Origin: Arthrobacter oryzae | Lineage (GTDB): Bacteria > Actinomycetota > Actinomycetes > Actinomycetales > Micrococcaceae | Length of the DNA: 64,000 nucleotides | Direction: 5' to 3' | NCBI RefSeq assembly: GCF_003634095.1 | Contig: NZ_RBIR01000003.1 | Location: 248,001 to 312,000 of the forward strand | In this document: piece by piece, positions 27,980-36,022 of the stretch | How the letters are laid out: every line of letters starts with the position of its first letter | Numbering within the stretch: position 1 is the first letter of the stretch | Position numbers and translations under genes: made by a program | Notes under the pieces: model-generated | Told to the model about the DNA's origin: nothing | The model's input: the letters and a program-made list of their open reading frames with translations, nothing else | Databases searched by the model: none

Positions 27980-28603
27980 CTAGCCCACCTGCACGCCGGC
28001 CGTCATATCGCCGACGCCCGGCGTGCCGTCGGAGAGCGCGTACCGCTGCAGCACCGCACCCTTCGGTGAAGCGACCACCGGCTCGAGGAGTCTGAGGTTC
28101 GTCGGAACCACCCCGGCGGCGAAGACCTTCTTTCCGCCGCCGAGGAGGATCGGATACACCCAGAGCGTGAGCCGGTCAAAGAGCCGCTCGGCGAACAGGG
28201 TCTGGACGAAGTCGAGACTGCCGATCACGTGGATGTTCTCGTGCCGGTCACGCAGTTCGCGCACGGCGGCGACCGCATCCGGACCGAGCAGGGAAGAGCC
28301 GGCCCACTCGAGGGCCGGCGTCTGGCGCGAGGCCACGTACTTCGGGAGGCGGTTGAACAGCCTGGCGATGGTCCCGTCCGCGTGCGGCCAGTACGCGGCG
28401 AAAATGTCGTAGGTCCGGCGCCCAAGCAGCAGCGCATCCATCCCCGCCATCCCGGCAACGACCTGCTCGCCGACCACCTCGTCCAGGAGGGGCGCCTGCC
28501 AACCGCCAAACGCGAAGCCGTTCTCCAGGTCCTCATGCGGGCCGCCGGGCGCCTGCGCGACGCCGTCGAGCGTGGTGAACAGGTCGATATGGATGAGTCC
28601 CAT
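27980..28603 (-). CDS. RibD C-terminal / dihydrofolate reductase-fold protein
   Basis: A 207-residue single-domain reductase (PF01872). IDLFTTLDGVAQAPGG, LLLGRRTYDIFAAYWP and VIGSLDFVQTLF follow the DHFR/RibD-C fold order of NADPH-binding strands. These proteins, common in actinobacteria, have no established substrate; a DHFR-like role is not implied. The ATG at 28603 is preceded by the strong GAGGAGGAAAG ribosome site. It stands alone between nhaA and an esterase lipoprotein gene, all on the minus strand. Confidence 0.88.
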   Translation of the reverse strand: MGLIHIDLFTTLDGVAQAPGGPHEDLENGFAFGGWQAPLLDEVVGEQVVAGMAGMDALLLGRRTYDIFAAYWPHADGTIARLFNRLPKYVASRQTPALEWAGSSLLGPDAVAAVRELRDRHENIHVIGSLDFVQTLFAERLFDRLTLWVYPILLGGGKKVFAAGVVPTNLRLLEPVVASPKGAVLQRYALSDGTPGVGDMTAGVQVG

Positions 28604-28726
28604 GCCGCTTTCCTCCTCTGCCGCCCGTCGTCGCCCCGGCGACGGGATCACTTTGAGGCTGGCACACGATCCCCCGCGAAGCAACCGGTATCGACGGGGG
28701 CCCGGCCCGCGCCGCAGGGCCGGATT

Positions 28727-29623
28727 TCAGGCCAGCAGCTGCTGCACGAGTTCGCGGCATTTCCGGTAGGCGGGCGCCTTCGGGTCAATGAGCGCGAAGT
28801 GGTCGCCCGGGACCTTGAGCAGCTGGACGGGCGCGCCGGCCGCCTTGGCGGCTGCGGCGTAAGTCTCGGACTGGCTGGCCGGCACGGTGTCATCTTCCGA
28901 GCCGTGGACGGCATAGACGGGCACGCCCAGAGGCACCGCGCTCATCGGATCGGCGTATTTGTGGCGTTTGGGATACTTCTCCGACGAGCCGCCAAGGAAG
29001 TTGCTGACGGCGCCGTTGCTCAGGTTGAGGCGTTCGGCGGCCGCGAGGTTCAGGAGCCCCGACTGGCTGACGACGCCGGTAAGCTGCACCGCGCCGTCGT
29101 TGTCGGTACGGCGCGTCAGCTGCCGGTCGGCGTCGGGCGCGCCGAGACCGGCGAGCCTGCCGCGTCCCGCCGCCCAGACCGCAAGGTGGCCGCCGGCCGA
29201 GTGGCCCAGGGCCACCACCCGGTCAAGCCCGAGTCCGTGCTCGCCCGCGAGCTCGCCGAGCTTGTCGATGCCGGCCAGGACATCGGCGAAGGTGTTGGGC
29301 CAGCCACCGCCGTTGCCGGCCCGCCGGTACTCGAGGTTCCAGGCCGCCATGCCGTGAGCGGCGAGGTCCTTGGCCAGGGGTTCGCCGAGTTCTGCGCCGT
29401 ATTGCGAGCGCCAGTAACCTCCATGGATGACCACCACCACACCTTTGGGCGCAGACACCTCCGGGAGGAAGAGCTCGCCCCACTGGCTGGGGTCCTCGCC
29501 ATATTGGTACTTGTGCCTCTTCACAGCGTCCTCCTTGGGGCCCGGTGAACAGGCGGCGGTAACTGCCCCCAGGGTCACCGTCGCTGCGGCAGCAAGTAAA
29601 GCGCGGCGCCGCATATCAGCCAT
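28727..29623 (-). CDS. Exported alpha/beta-hydrolase lipoprotein
   Basis: A 298-residue alpha/beta-hydrolase (BD-FAE / kynurenine-formamidase-like esterase). The N-terminus MADMRRRALLAAAATVTLGA then VTAAC is a twin-arginine-like signal with a lipobox-like cysteine, so it is probably anchored outside the membrane. The oxyanion motif HGGYWR, nucleophile GHSAGGH (Ser near residue 145) and a C-terminal acid/His pair (HGSEDDTVPASQ, GDHFALI) complete the catalytic set. Substrate unknown. Confidence 0.85.
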   Translation of the reverse strand: MADMRRRALLAAAATVTLGAVTAACSPGPKEDAVKRHKYQYGEDPSQWGELFLPEVSAPKGVVVVIHGGYWRSQYGAELGEPLAKDLAAHGMAAWNLEYRRAGNGGGWPNTFADVLAGIDKLGELAGEHGLGLDRVVALGHSAGGHLAVWAAGRGRLAGLGAPDADRQLTRRTDNDGAVQLTGVVSQSGLLNLAAAERLNLSNGAVSNFLGGSSEKYPKRHKYADPMSAVPLGVPVYAVHGSEDDTVPASQSETYAAAAKAAGAPVQLLKVPGDHFALIDPKAPAYRKCRELVQQLLA

Positions 29624-29752
29624 GTGCTGAGCCTACAGCCGGAGGGGCGCGGCGCCGCGCAGGACAAGCCCTTGCCCCGGCCCGGTGGCGCGGGCTGGGG
29701 GCTTGCGGAGGACTTGCGGGCCGGTGTCGGGGGTGCGCCGTAAGCTGGACGC

Positions 29753-30859
29753 ATGGCGAGCAACTGGGATCGTTTGGACCTGAGCCTGCGCGAATCCGTG
29801 CAGGAGAACGTGGAACTCTACGAGCGGGTCCGGCCTGCCCTGAAACTGGTCACCCGGGAGGTCCTGCTGAACCTGCGGGCCATGCTCAAGGGCACCGAGG
29901 TGACGCCGCTGTTCGTCACCGGCCGCACCAAGACCGTGGAGTCCTTCCGCGAAAAGATTTCCCGCACGGAAGAGCCGGTGGAGCCGGGCGGGCGGCCCCT
30001 GCTGACGTTCCCGGACCCGTTCCGGACCCTCAACGACATGGTGGGCATCCGCGTGATCACCAAGCTGCCAGCCGAAAACGCGGTGGTGGCCAATCTGATC
30101 AAGCGCCAGCGCCAGCTCTTCGACTGCCGCGGGGACCGGGAAAAGGACATCGGCTCGATCGAGTCCGGCACGTACGGCTACTCCAGCCGGCACCTGATCC
30201 TGCGGACCATCCAGAACGAGGCCGTCAAGGACTACCAGCAGGCCTTCAACCCGGACGTCCCGCCGAACGGCAGCTACTTCTTCGAATGCCAGATCCGCAC
30301 GGTGTTCGCCCATGCGTGGAGCGAGATCGAGCACGACATCCGCTTCAAGGCCGAGGACCCGCGGGCCTGGACTCCGCACTTCGACCGCCAGTTCACGGCC
30401 ACGGCCGCCATGCTGGAGACTGTGGAAAGCGCGTTTTCGGACCTGCACGAGCGCTACGAGGAAGTCCGCGGTTATTGGGATCTGGACGGCGAGGGTGCGG
30501 CGCCGCTGACTCCCAACCGGATCCGCGACGTCTGGCGGACCCTGCTGCCGCACGTGGACCGGAAGGTTGACGACGACTGGGGCTGGGCCGCGGAGCTGAT
30601 GGCCGCCCACGGCCTCAACCAGACCATGCAGCTCGCCGGCCTGCTCAGCGCCAACCGCATCACCGAGGTCCGCAAGGCCCTGGACCACCGCTACTCCCCC
30701 GGCCCGGACCGGCTGCTCGATGATCTGCTGCTGTGGCAGTACGGCACCGAACACATCGAGCTCACCGCCGAACCGGCCGACGCCGTCCCGCACCCACGGC
30801 GCGACAGCCTCCTGCGGCGGCTCAAGCAGATCGAGCGGTACCGCCTCACGCAGGGGTAG
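29753..30859 (+). CDS. RelA/SpoT-domain protein, synthetase only
   Basis: A 368-residue protein with a RelA/SpoT nucleotidyltransferase (synthetase) domain (about 55-220). The synthetase core is intact: GRTKTVESFREKI (nucleotide-binding G-loop region), DMVGIRVI and ECQIRTVFAHAWSEIEHDI, whose E-Q-IRT/HAWxxxEH set marks (p)ppGpp synthetases. No HD hydrolase, TGS or ACT domain is attached, so it is larger than small alarmone synthetases yet lacks hydrolase. It probably makes or modulates (p)ppGpp; the C-terminal 150 residues are unassigned. Start chosen by ATG 29753; the ribosome site is weak. Confidence 0.88.
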   Translation: MASNWDRLDLSLRESVQENVELYERVRPALKLVTREVLLNLRAMLKGTEVTPLFVTGRTKTVESFREKISRTEEPVEPGGRPLLTFPDPFRTLNDMVGIRVITKLPAENAVVANLIKRQRQLFDCRGDREKDIGSIESGTYGYSSRHLILRTIQNEAVKDYQQAFNPDVPPNGSYFFECQIRTVFAHAWSEIEHDIRFKAEDPRAWTPHFDRQFTATAAMLETVESAFSDLHERYEEVRGYWDLDGEGAAPLTPNRIRDVWRTLLPHVDRKVDDDWGWAAELMAAHGLNQTMQLAGLLSANRITEVRKALDHRYSPGPDRLLDDLLLWQYGTEHIELTAEPADAVPHPRRDSLLRRLKQIERYRLTQG

Positions 30860-30873
30860 GACGCGCCGCTCGC

Positions 30874-31665
30874 TCAGTCCTCGAACGCCGCCCGGAACGC
30901 GGCCAGGGCGGCGTCTCCGGCGGCCAGTCCTTGACCGCCGGCAGCGCCGGCCTCCAGGCCGATGACGCCGCTGTAGCCGGCCTGCCTCAGAGCCGCCGCA
31001 ACAGCGCGGTAATTGATCTCCCCGGTGCCGGGCTCGCAGCGGCCTGGGACGTCGGCAACCTGGATCTCCCCCGTCCAGGGCAGCGCGGCCTTGACCAGTT
31101 CGATCAGGTTTCCTTCGCCGATCTGGGCATGGTAGAGATCCAGCATCATCTTCACGTGCGGATGGTCGACCGCGGAGACCAGTGTGAGCGTGTCCTTGGC
31201 CCGGGCCAGCGGGATGCCGGGGTGGTCCAGGACGGTGTTGAGGTTCTCGAGGGCAAACGTGACGCCGTGTTTTTCGCCCAGCACGGCGAGGCGTTCGAGC
31301 GTCCGCAACCCGGTCAGCCACATTTGGCCGGTGGACCGGTAGGTGGGCCGCACGGCCCGGCCGCCGTCGCCGAGCTCGGCCGGGTGGACCACCATCCGCT
31401 CGATGCCGAGTTCCAGTGCGGTGGGAATCAGTTTTTCCGCGGAGGCCACCACCGCGTCGGCGCTGTCGGGGTCAATCAGGCTGCCGCCGAAGTAGCCGCT
31501 CATGGAGGAGAACCGGGCGCCCGTGGCCGCGAGGGCAGTGGCCTTGCGGCCCCGGGTGTCCCAGAGCTCCACTTCGAAGCCCTGGTTGTGGATCCGCCGC
31601 ACCCTGTCGAGGAGATCCAGCTCGCCGTAGACCATCTCGGCGCAAACGGCCAGGCGGAAGCTCAC
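30874..31665 (-). CDS. Hydroxypyruvate isomerase-like TIM-barrel protein
   Basis: A 263-residue sugar isomerase/epimerase fold (xylose-isomerase-like TIM barrel) resembling Hyi. Metal/proton-transfer glutamates lie in FALENLN (about 137) and GLEAG (about 241), with the MMLDLYHAQIGEGNL and IQVADVPGRCEPGTGEINY blocks typical of Hyi. Its GTG start overlaps the dehydrogenase stop by four bases (GTGA), so the two are coupled and regulated together by the LacI protein. Likely substrate: hydroxypyruvate or a 2-keto sugar intermediate. Confidence 0.87.
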   Translation of the reverse strand: MSFRLAVCAEMVYGELDLLDRVRRIHNQGFEVELWDTRGRKATALAATGARFSSMSGYFGGSLIDPDSADAVVASAEKLIPTALELGIERMVVHPAELGDGGRAVRPTYRSTGQMWLTGLRTLERLAVLGEKHGVTFALENLNTVLDHPGIPLARAKDTLTLVSAVDHPHVKMMLDLYHAQIGEGNLIELVKAALPWTGEIQVADVPGRCEPGTGEINYRAVAAALRQAGYSGVIGLEAGAAGGQGLAAGDAALAAFRAAFED

Positions 31666-32783
31666 TTGCTCTGTCCCGCGGCGTGGAGTGCGGGCTCGGC
31701 GGCCCGCAGCTCGGCGATCGAGGCGACCTCCACGGGAAGCCCGGTCCCGGCCGAGCGGATCGCCGCGAGTGCCACGGCCAGGGCGTTGCGGGCGTCGGTG
31801 CCGCCGGGGCCCGGGGTTCCGGGGGCCGCCAGACTCCCGCGGCGGGCCTTGACGGCGTCGACGAAGTGGGCCAGCTCGGCGGTGTAGGCGTCATGGAAAA
31901 GATCCACGTTGAGCCGCACGGTGGTGGCGGCGATGCCTGCCGCGGTGTAGCTCATCGCACTGGAGGCCTGCGGTCCGCCCGCGGTGACCATGCCCGCCGA
32001 CCCGAAGACTTCGCCGCGCACGTCGTAGCCATACAGGGCATTGAAATTGGCCTCGGCCACCGCGATGGCGCCGTTGCTGTACGTCACCGTGACCACCGCC
32101 GTGTCCAGCAGGCCGGCAGGCTTCAGATCGGGGGCAACGAGCGCATCGGCCACCGCGTGGACGCGGACGGGAACGGCCCCAGGGTTCAGCCAGTTCAAGG
32201 TGTCGAAATCGTGGATCAGCGTTTCCAGGAAGATGGTTCCCGGCGGGATGCGCTCGGGCGCGGCGAGGCCTGCCGCGGTGCCGGGATCCCGCGTCAGCGA
32301 CCGAAGCAGCTGGGGTACCCCCACGGCGCCGCCATCAATCAGCTTCCGCGCCGCGGCGAAGTCGCTGGCATAGCGCCGGTTGAAGCCGAACTGAACAACG
32401 ACGCCGGCGGCATCGGCCGCTTCCAGGGCGCCATCCAGCTCCTCGATGGTGCGGCCGCCGGGCTTCTCGCAGAACACGTCCTTGCCGGCGCGGGCCGCGG
32501 CGGCAAGCAGGCCCGAATGGAACCGGGCCGGCGCCGCGATGAGGACCGCGTCAACGTCGGGATCATTCATTACGTCCGCCGGGTCCGCGCTGATTTTGCG
32601 CACGCCCAGCCGGCCGGCGAGGGCTTCGACCGCGGGGAGGGCTGGATCGGCAATGGCCTCGAGGCGGGCACCGGGGATTCGGTGCGCCACGGACTCGGCA
32701 TGGAAACCGCCAATCCAGCCGGCGCCGATGAGTCCGATGCGGACGGGCCGGTCGTCGCTGACCGGGTGCTGCAGATAGCTCAT
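31662..32783 (-). CDS. Gfo/Idh/MocA-family dehydrogenase
   Basis: A 373-residue NAD(P)-dependent oxidoreductase. IGLIGAGWIGGFHAE (Rossmann) opens the protein, CEKPGG (catalytic Lys, about residue 115) marks the family and HDFDTLNWL carries the catalytic His. Inositol, sugar or sugar-acid dehydrogenation is typical. It is first of a two-gene operon with the Hyi-like protein, with a CGAGGAG ribosome site, and an operator for the divergent LacI protein lies about 20 bases upstream of its ATG. Probably part of a sugar/inositol breakdown branch that is missing its transporter here. Confidence 0.9.
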   Translation of the reverse strand: MSYLQHPVSDDRPVRIGLIGAGWIGGFHAESVAHRIPGARLEAIADPALPAVEALAGRLGVRKISADPADVMNDPDVDAVLIAAPARFHSGLLAAAARAGKDVFCEKPGGRTIEELDGALEAADAAGVVVQFGFNRRYASDFAAARKLIDGGAVGVPQLLRSLTRDPGTAAGLAAPERIPPGTIFLETLIHDFDTLNWLNPGAVPVRVHAVADALVAPDLKPAGLLDTAVVTVTYSNGAIAVAEANFNALYGYDVRGEVFGSAGMVTAGGPQASSAMSYTAAGIAATTVRLNVDLFHDAYTAELAHFVDAVKARRGSLAAPGTPGPGGTDARNALAVALAAIRSAGTGLPVEVASIAELRAAEPALHAAGQSK

Positions 32784-32804
32784 GAAAACTCCTCGTGGCG
32801 TTTA

Positions 32805-32816
32805 TAGATCGTTCTA
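32805..32816. promoter_or_regulatory. LacI-type operator O1 upstream of dehydrogenase operon
   Basis: TAGATCGTTCTA is an 11-of-12 match to the partner palindrome TAGAACGTTCTA 47 bases away. It lies 22 bases upstream of the dehydrogenase ATG. Its near-identity with O2 and location between divergent LacI and target genes supports a shared repressor site. Confidence 0.6.
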
Positions 32817-32851
32817 GTAGATCCATGATGCACCCGCTGCCGGTCGTTGTC

Positions 32852-32863
32852 TAGAACGTTCTA
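32852..32863. promoter_or_regulatory. LacI-type operator O2 upstream of LacI gene
   Basis: TAGAACGTTCTA is a perfect 12-base palindrome with the central CG usual for LacI-family operators. It lies 37 bases ahead of the LacI ATG, so the regulator is probably self-regulated. Confidence 0.7.
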
Positions 32864-32899
32864 TAGACTGGTTGAAACCGTAGGAAGCAAGGAGGAGCA

Positions 32900-33895
32900 A
32901 TGGCCGAAGCGCAGCGCCGCCCCACGCTCATGGACGTCGCCAAAGCCGCCGGCGTCTCACGCGCCCTGGTGTCGATCGTGATGCGCGGCGCCCCGGGCGC
33001 CGCCGAGTCCACCCGGGCGAGGGTGCTCGAGGCCGCGCGGGAACTTGGTTACCGGCCGGACAGCCGGGCCCGGTTGTTGCGCAGCGCGCGGACCAGGCTT
33101 CTCGGGTTGAGCTTCTCCACGTCCCAGCCGTTCCACGCCGAGATCGTCGACGCCGCCTACGCGGGCGCCGCCGAGCGGGGCTACGAAATCGCCTTGAGCG
33201 CGGTTGCCAGTGGCAGGCCGGAGACGCGCGCGGCGGAGGCACTGCTGGACATGGGCTGCGAGGCGCTGATCCTTATCTCCCCGACGCTGGGCAGCGAGGA
33301 ACTCGCCGGGTTTTCGCGGCGGGCGCCGGTGGTGAGCCTCCTGCGGGACGACGTCGGCGACGACGTGGACTCCGTCAGCAGCGACGACCACGCCGGCATC
33401 CGGCTGGCCGTTGAGCACCTCGCCGCCCTCGGGCACCGACGGATCGCCCATGTTGACGGCGGCGAGGCAGTCTCGGCCGCCCAGCGCCGGGTCGCCTTTC
33501 GCGCCGAAATGCTCCGCCGGGGCCTCGAGCCCATAGTGGTTCCGGGCGGTCCCACCGAAGAAGACGGGCTCAGGGCCTGCGCTCTTCTCCCGGACAACCC
33601 GCCGTCCGCCGTCGTCGCCTTCAATGACAGGACCGCCCTCGGCGTGATCGAGGGTCTTCGTACCGCCGGGCTGCGGGTGCCCTCGGACGTGTCCGTGGTC
33701 GGCTACGACGACAGCCAGTTTGCCCGGCTCAGCTACGTGCAACTGACCTCCGTCAGCCAGGACGCACCCCTTCTCGCCACGGCCGCCGTGGACAGGGCGG
33801 TCGACCGGCTGGCCGGCGCCGAAGCACCGGCACACCTGGTCAGAACACCCCACCTGGTGGTCCGCAACACCACCGCACCGGCGCCAGCCGACTAG
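32900..33895 (+). CDS. LacI-family transcriptional regulator
   Basis: A 331-residue full-length LacI repressor: N-terminal helix-turn-helix and hinge (TLMDVAKAAGVSRALVSIVMRG, about 9-30) then the periplasmic-binding-like effector domain (about 65-325), ending with the VGYDDSQFARLSYVQLTSV block typical of sugar-responsive members. A GGAGGAG ribosome site precedes the ATG. It is divergent from the dehydrogenase-isomerase operon, with two related palindromes between, so it probably represses that operon and itself. The effector is likely a sugar, sugar acid or cyclitol. Confidence 0.93.
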   Translation: MAEAQRRPTLMDVAKAAGVSRALVSIVMRGAPGAAESTRARVLEAARELGYRPDSRARLLRSARTRLLGLSFSTSQPFHAEIVDAAYAGAAERGYEIALSAVASGRPETRAAEALLDMGCEALILISPTLGSEELAGFSRRAPVVSLLRDDVGDDVDSVSSDDHAGIRLAVEHLAALGHRRIAHVDGGEAVSAAQRRVAFRAEMLRRGLEPIVVPGGPTEEDGLRACALLPDNPPSAVVAFNDRTALGVIEGLRTAGLRVPSDVSVVGYDDSQFARLSYVQLTSVSQDAPLLATAAVDRAVDRLAGAEAPAHLVRTPHLVVRNTTAPAPAD

Positions 33896-33925
33896 CCACC
33901 CGGCGCCGTGAGGTCCGCCGCGGAG

Positions 33926-34009
33926 TTTCCCCACCTTTGACGGCACGACGCCGGGAAGCCCCGGCGGTTCGGCGCAACACGCCGGCCAGAACTTCCAAAG
34001 GTGGGGAAA
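33926..34009. repeat. Long intergenic inverted repeat
   Basis: Perfect 14-base arms TTTCCCCACCTTTG (33926-33939) and CAAAGGTGGGGAAA (33996-34009) are 56 bases apart. Imperfect complementarity continues outward for about 10 more bases (GTCCGCCGCG against CGCGGCAGAC), and a smaller GC hairpin (CGCCGGGAAGCCCCGGCG) sits between the arms. The element lies in the 250-base gap between the LacI and transporter genes; no T-run follows, so it is not a simple terminator. Confidence 0.7.
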
Positions 34010-34145
34010 TTCCGACGCGGCAGACCCCGCCATGCTGGGCCGCTGGACTGCCTGAGCCCCCGCGGGACGCCTAAAATCTGACATATTTGTCCACAGGGTG
34101 GTCACGAAGTGGCCAGCCCGTGGACGCCGGTGGCACCATGCTTGG

Positions 34146-35240
34146 ATGCTTGAGGCAACTAAAACCCCCGATACCGCCCCGGACGCGAGCGCCGCCGCCG
34201 ACGTCCCGGCCAATCCAGCCCTCGCCGCCGAGGCAAGAATCGCCCGCATCGCGGTCACGGTGTTCCCGCTCCTTGTCGTGGCGGCCGGCCTCGCCGGGTT
34301 CCTGCTCCCGGGGGCCTTCAAACCCCTCGCACCCAGCGTGCCCTTCCTGCTGGGCATCATCATGTTCTGCATGGGCCTGACCCTGACCCCACCCGATTTC
34401 GCCTCCGTGGTCAAGCGCCCATGGGCAGTCGCCCTGGGAATCGTGGCGCACTACGTCATCATGCCGGGGGCCGGCTGGCTGATCGCCGTCGCGCTGCACC
34501 TCCAGCCGGAGCTTGCGGTGGGCCTGATCCTGGTGGGCTGCGCGCCGTCGGGCACTGCGTCGAACGTGATGGCGTTCCTCGCCAAGGGGGACGTCGCCCT
34601 GTCCGTGGCCGTCGCCTCCGTGTCCACCCTGATTGCGCCGATCGTGACGCCGCTGCTGGTGCTGTTCCTGGCCGGCTCGTACCTCAACATCGACGCCGGC
34701 GGCATGGTCCAGGACATCGTGAAGACCGTCCTCCTGCCCGTCATCGCCGGCCTGCTGGCCCGCCTCTTCCTCCGCAAGCTCGTGGCCAGGCTGCTGCCGG
34801 CACTGCCGTGGGCTTCCGCGGCGGTGATTTCGCTGATCGTGGCGATCGTGGTGGCCGGCAGCGCCAGCAAGATTGTCGCCGCGGGCGGGATCGTGTTCCT
34901 CGCGGTGGTGCTGCACAACGGCTTCGGCCTGGGTCTGGGCTACCTGGCCGGCAAACTGGGGCGCCTGGATGACAAGGCCCGCCGGGCCCTGGCCTTTGAG
35001 GTGGGGATGCAGAATTCCGGGCTGGCCGCCACCTTGGCCACGGCCCACTTCGGCGCCCTGGCGGCACTGCCGTCCGCCGTTTTTTCCCTGTGGCACAACG
35101 TCTCCGGCGCGGTCGTGGCCGCGTGGCTGGCCCGCCGTCCCCTCCGGGACGTCGCGGCGCCCGCGCCCGCGGCGCAGAACACCGCCGGGCAGAACGCTGC
35201 CGGGCAGGATGCCGCCGCGCTGAACTCAGCCGGGAGCTAG
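34146..35240 (+). CDS. Bile acid:sodium symporter-family (BASS) transporter
   Basis: A 364-residue membrane protein with about ten helices (from residue 35 to 330), matching the prokaryotic BASS/SBF family, which imports organic anions with sodium. GIIMFCMGLTLTPPDF and VGCAPSGTASNVMAFLAKGDVALSV are family blocks, and EVGMQNSGLAATLA lies near the fold's crossover. The C-terminal tail is a repeated Ala/Gln/Asn/Gly sequence (AGQNAAGQDAA). ATG 34146 is chosen because it begins a normal tail before helix 1; a GTG at 34098 is possible and neither has a strong ribosome site. Substrate unknown: pantoate, pyruvate and bile-acid-like anions are known in the family. Confidence 0.87.
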   Translation: MLEATKTPDTAPDASAAADVPANPALAAEARIARIAVTVFPLLVVAAGLAGFLLPGAFKPLAPSVPFLLGIIMFCMGLTLTPPDFASVVKRPWAVALGIVAHYVIMPGAGWLIAVALHLQPELAVGLILVGCAPSGTASNVMAFLAKGDVALSVAVASVSTLIAPIVTPLLVLFLAGSYLNIDAGGMVQDIVKTVLLPVIAGLLARLFLRKLVARLLPALPWASAAVISLIVAIVVAGSASKIVAAGGIVFLAVVLHNGFGLGLGYLAGKLGRLDDKARRALAFEVGMQNSGLAATLATAHFGALAALPSAVFSLWHNVSGAVVAAWLARRPLRDVAAPAPAAQNTAGQNAAGQDAAALNSAGS

Positions 35241-35812
35241 CTCCGCAGCCGGCCCAGCAGCACGGCGACGGCGCGCCCGGCCAGGACCTCCGGGCTGTCC
35301 GACCCGGCGGAAAGCACATCGTAGCCGCCGCGGCCGGCGAGGCTGCCGTCCCCGGCGTCGTCCGCGATGAGCACCTGGGCGACGCCGCGGCCGGCGAGTT
35401 CCGCCGTGGTCGCGGCGTCGTTGTCCGTCTCTGCGGCACCCGTGCGGATGACGCCGTCCGCGCCGCCGGAGAGCATGAACTGCCGCCAGCTGCCGCCCAG
35501 CAGGATGACAACCTGGTAGCCGTGCTCCGGCAGAATCCCGGCCAGCAGCGTCGCGAGGGCCCTCTCCCGCGGCTGTTCGAGGTCCGTCACGGCCACGGCC
35601 ACCAGTTCCGTCCGGCCCCGCCGCATGCCCTGGGCGGCACGGTTGGCCACGTAGCCTAGTTCGCGGACGGCGGCGTGCACCCGGTCCTGGGTGGCCTGGC
35701 TGATCCGGGTGGTGCCGCCGGAGCGGCCGGAGAGCACGTAGGAAACGGTGGTAAGCGACACCCCGGCCACCTCCGCGACGTCCCGGATGGTGGGGTTGGA
35801 TCCGTGCCGCAC
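35237..35812 (-). CDS. Unusually short LacI-family regulator
   Basis: A 191-residue protein that starts as a normal LacI regulator: complete HTH and hinge (TIRDVAEVAGVSLTTVSYVLSG, about 8-29) and the beginning of the effector domain (about 65-125). It then lacks most of the effector domain, although the end (AGRAVAVLLGRL) resembles the usual LacI C-terminal helix. Typical proteins are about 330-340 residues. The reading frame is open and shows no obvious frameshift. Its stop overlaps by four bases the stop of the convergent transporter. It may be an internally deleted repressor that no longer senses a sugar, or a recognised short subfamily. Confidence 0.75.
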   Translation of the reverse strand: MRHGSNPTIRDVAEVAGVSLTTVSYVLSGRSGGTTRISQATQDRVHAAVRELGYVANRAAQGMRRGRTELVAVAVTDLEQPRERALATLLAGILPEHGYQVVILLGGSWRQFMLSGGADGVIRTGAAETDNDAATTAELAGRGVAQVLIADDAGDGSLAGRGGYDVLSAGSDSPEVLAGRAVAVLLGRLRS

Positions 35813-35930
35813 TGATGACTCCCGGCTGCTTCTCCGCCGCGGTTCGTGGCGGCTCCTGAAAACTTCGTCTGGGGGTGGACCCCTCTGTGAACTTTAGCCC
35901 GACGCACCGTTCCCCGGCGTCCGGGCCACC

Positions 35931-36022
35931 CCCCCCGGCCAGGCAACGCGGGGTCACTTAGCGCCCGTCCCGGGGGCCTTAATGGGCGCTAAGTGACCCC
36001 GCGTTGGGGTTTGGCCGGGGGG
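35931..36022. repeat. Large palindrome PAL1 (shared family with 46790)
   Basis: Perfect 23-base inner arms at 35944-35966 and 35984-36006 (beginning CAACGCGGGGTCACTTAGCG) with a 17-base loop, plus outer 11-base arms CCCCCCGGCCA (35931-35941) and TGGCCGGGGGG (36012-36022). The right arm also encodes the last codons and stop of the GNAT gene at 35989-36582. A second copy lies at 46790-46852, with the one differing base compensated on the opposite arm. Confidence 0.9.

Noticed and set aside
26635..28095. 486-codon open frame opposite nhaA
   Set aside because: Antisense of an unambiguous antiporter; charged low-complexity translation.
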